In this document: positions 63,811-64,000 of the stretch, piece after piece
How positions within the stretch are numbered: position 1 is the stretch's first letter
Layout of the letters: every line of letters starts with the position of its first letter
Origin: Mesorhizobium loti CJ3sym
Lineage (GTDB): Bacteria; Pseudomonadota; Alphaproteobacteria; Rhizobiales; Rhizobiaceae
Assembly (NCBI RefSeq): GCF_000472785.1
Contig: NZ_AXAL01000024.1
Coordinates: forward strand, 55,158-119,157
DNA length: 64,000 bases
Direction of reading: 5' to 3'
Program-made: the position numbers and the translations under genes
The notes under the pieces: model-generated
Seen by the model: only the letters and a program-made list of their open reading frames with translations
Told to the model about the DNA's origin: nothing
The model's database searches: none

Positions 63811-64000
63811 AACATCCACAAGAATGCCCGTCTCACGCCGCTGCGTCGAGAGGAGATGGCGCTGTCGGTGATAGAAGGCGCTCTTTCCCAAGCCCATGCG
63901 GCGCGCGTCTACGGCGTGACGGCCAAGATCGTGGCGCGCTGGGTCGAGCGTTATAAGGTCGAAGGGCGGGCCGGCATGGTCGACCGTTCGTCGCGACCCT
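63808..64000 (+). CDS. IS481-family transposase, 3'-truncated by the window
   Basis: The first 64 codons encode a helix-turn-helix region (NARLTPLRREEMALSVIEG, then SQAHAARVYGVTAKIVARWV and RAGMVDRSSRP) typical of IS481 transposases, which go on to a DDE catalytic domain beyond the window. The start at 63808 follows a GGAGG ribosome site. It would insert and excise the element by cut-and-paste-like or copy-out reactions. Confidence 0.85.
   Translation, partial: MNIHKNARLTPLRREEMALSVIEGALSQAHAARVYGVTAKIVARWVERYKVEGRAGMVDRSSRP

Larger units (their letters stand above)
63743..64000 (+). mobile_element. IS481-family insertion sequence, left part
   Basis: The element seems to start at TGTCCATTCGGACC (63743), where TGT is the usual IS481-type terminus. 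An IS481-like transposase gene begins at 63808. The right end and target duplication lie outside the window, so the boundary is approximate. Confidence 0.7.

Overview
The window looks like chromosomal DNA of a GC-rich alphaproteobacterium in the Rhizobiales, most likely Mesorhizobium or a close relative. This is inferred from gene content (a dpp-type transporter next to an M20 hydrolase, CobQ, a betaine-homocysteine methyltransferase, paired dimethylglycine-dehydrogenase-like flavoproteins, small DUF1127-type proteins) and from rhizobial-type palindromic intergenic repeats. No nod, nif, phage, CRISPR, rRNA or tRNA genes were recognised. The window starts inside a lipid A acyltransferase gene and ends inside an IS481-type transposase gene.

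Layout. 0-8 kb: lipid A acyltransferase, L,D-transpeptidase, then an M20 hydrolase followed by a complete peptide/opine-type ABC importer with two fused ATPases; a palindromic repeat separates the binding protein from the permeases. 8-15 kb: TerB-like protein, TSUP permease, small membrane protein, AraC regulator, VOC protein, CobQ, a DMSP-lyase-like cupin, and a valine-catabolism pair (acyl-CoA dehydrogenase and 3-hydroxyisobutyrate dehydrogenase). 15-26.7 kb, minus strand: a dimethylglycine-dehydrogenase-like flavoprotein, a Coa1-type membrane protein, a class III aminotransferase, prolyl oligopeptidase, an MFS carrier and an orphan phospholipase-D-like protein. 27-32.5 kb: a tight plus-strand set of an MttB-type methyltransferase, a second dimethylglycine-dehydrogenase-like flavoprotein and a DddP-like M24 protein that retains the DddP metal and catalytic residues. 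32.5-46.8 kb: mostly housekeeping and accessory genes, including betaine-homocysteine methyltransferase, an ECF sigma factor with a VWA protein, a split chromate transporter, and an MFS/GntR pair with a perfect 35-bp palindromic operator. 46.9-59.2 kb: the main system. 59-64 kb: acyltransferase, esterase, LysR regulator, two small DUF1127-like genes and an IS insertion.

The main system appears to be an aerobic corrinoid-dependent demethylation module, essentially the methyl branch of acetogens run in reverse. A second MttB homologue lies beside a corrinoid protein (DxHxxG). A methyltetrahydrofolate:corrinoid methyltransferase, a MetV/MetF-type split methylenetetrahydrofolate reductase and a RACo-like [2Fe-2S]-ASKHA corrinoid reactivator follow. 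Unexplained partners are a DUF1638 protein, a CvfC-type 'virulence factor' domain protein and a QueG-like ferredoxin. The predicted flow is: quaternary amine (or sulfonium) methyl to Co(I) corrinoid, to methyl-THF, to methylene-THF, with the demethylated amine finished by the flavoproteins and Bmt. The Bmt and MeTr genes share an almost identical palindromic operator. MttB1, MttB2, MeTr, the reactivator and Bmt all carry Arg/Gly-rich tails. The substrates and the roles of the unknown partners cannot be read from sequence.
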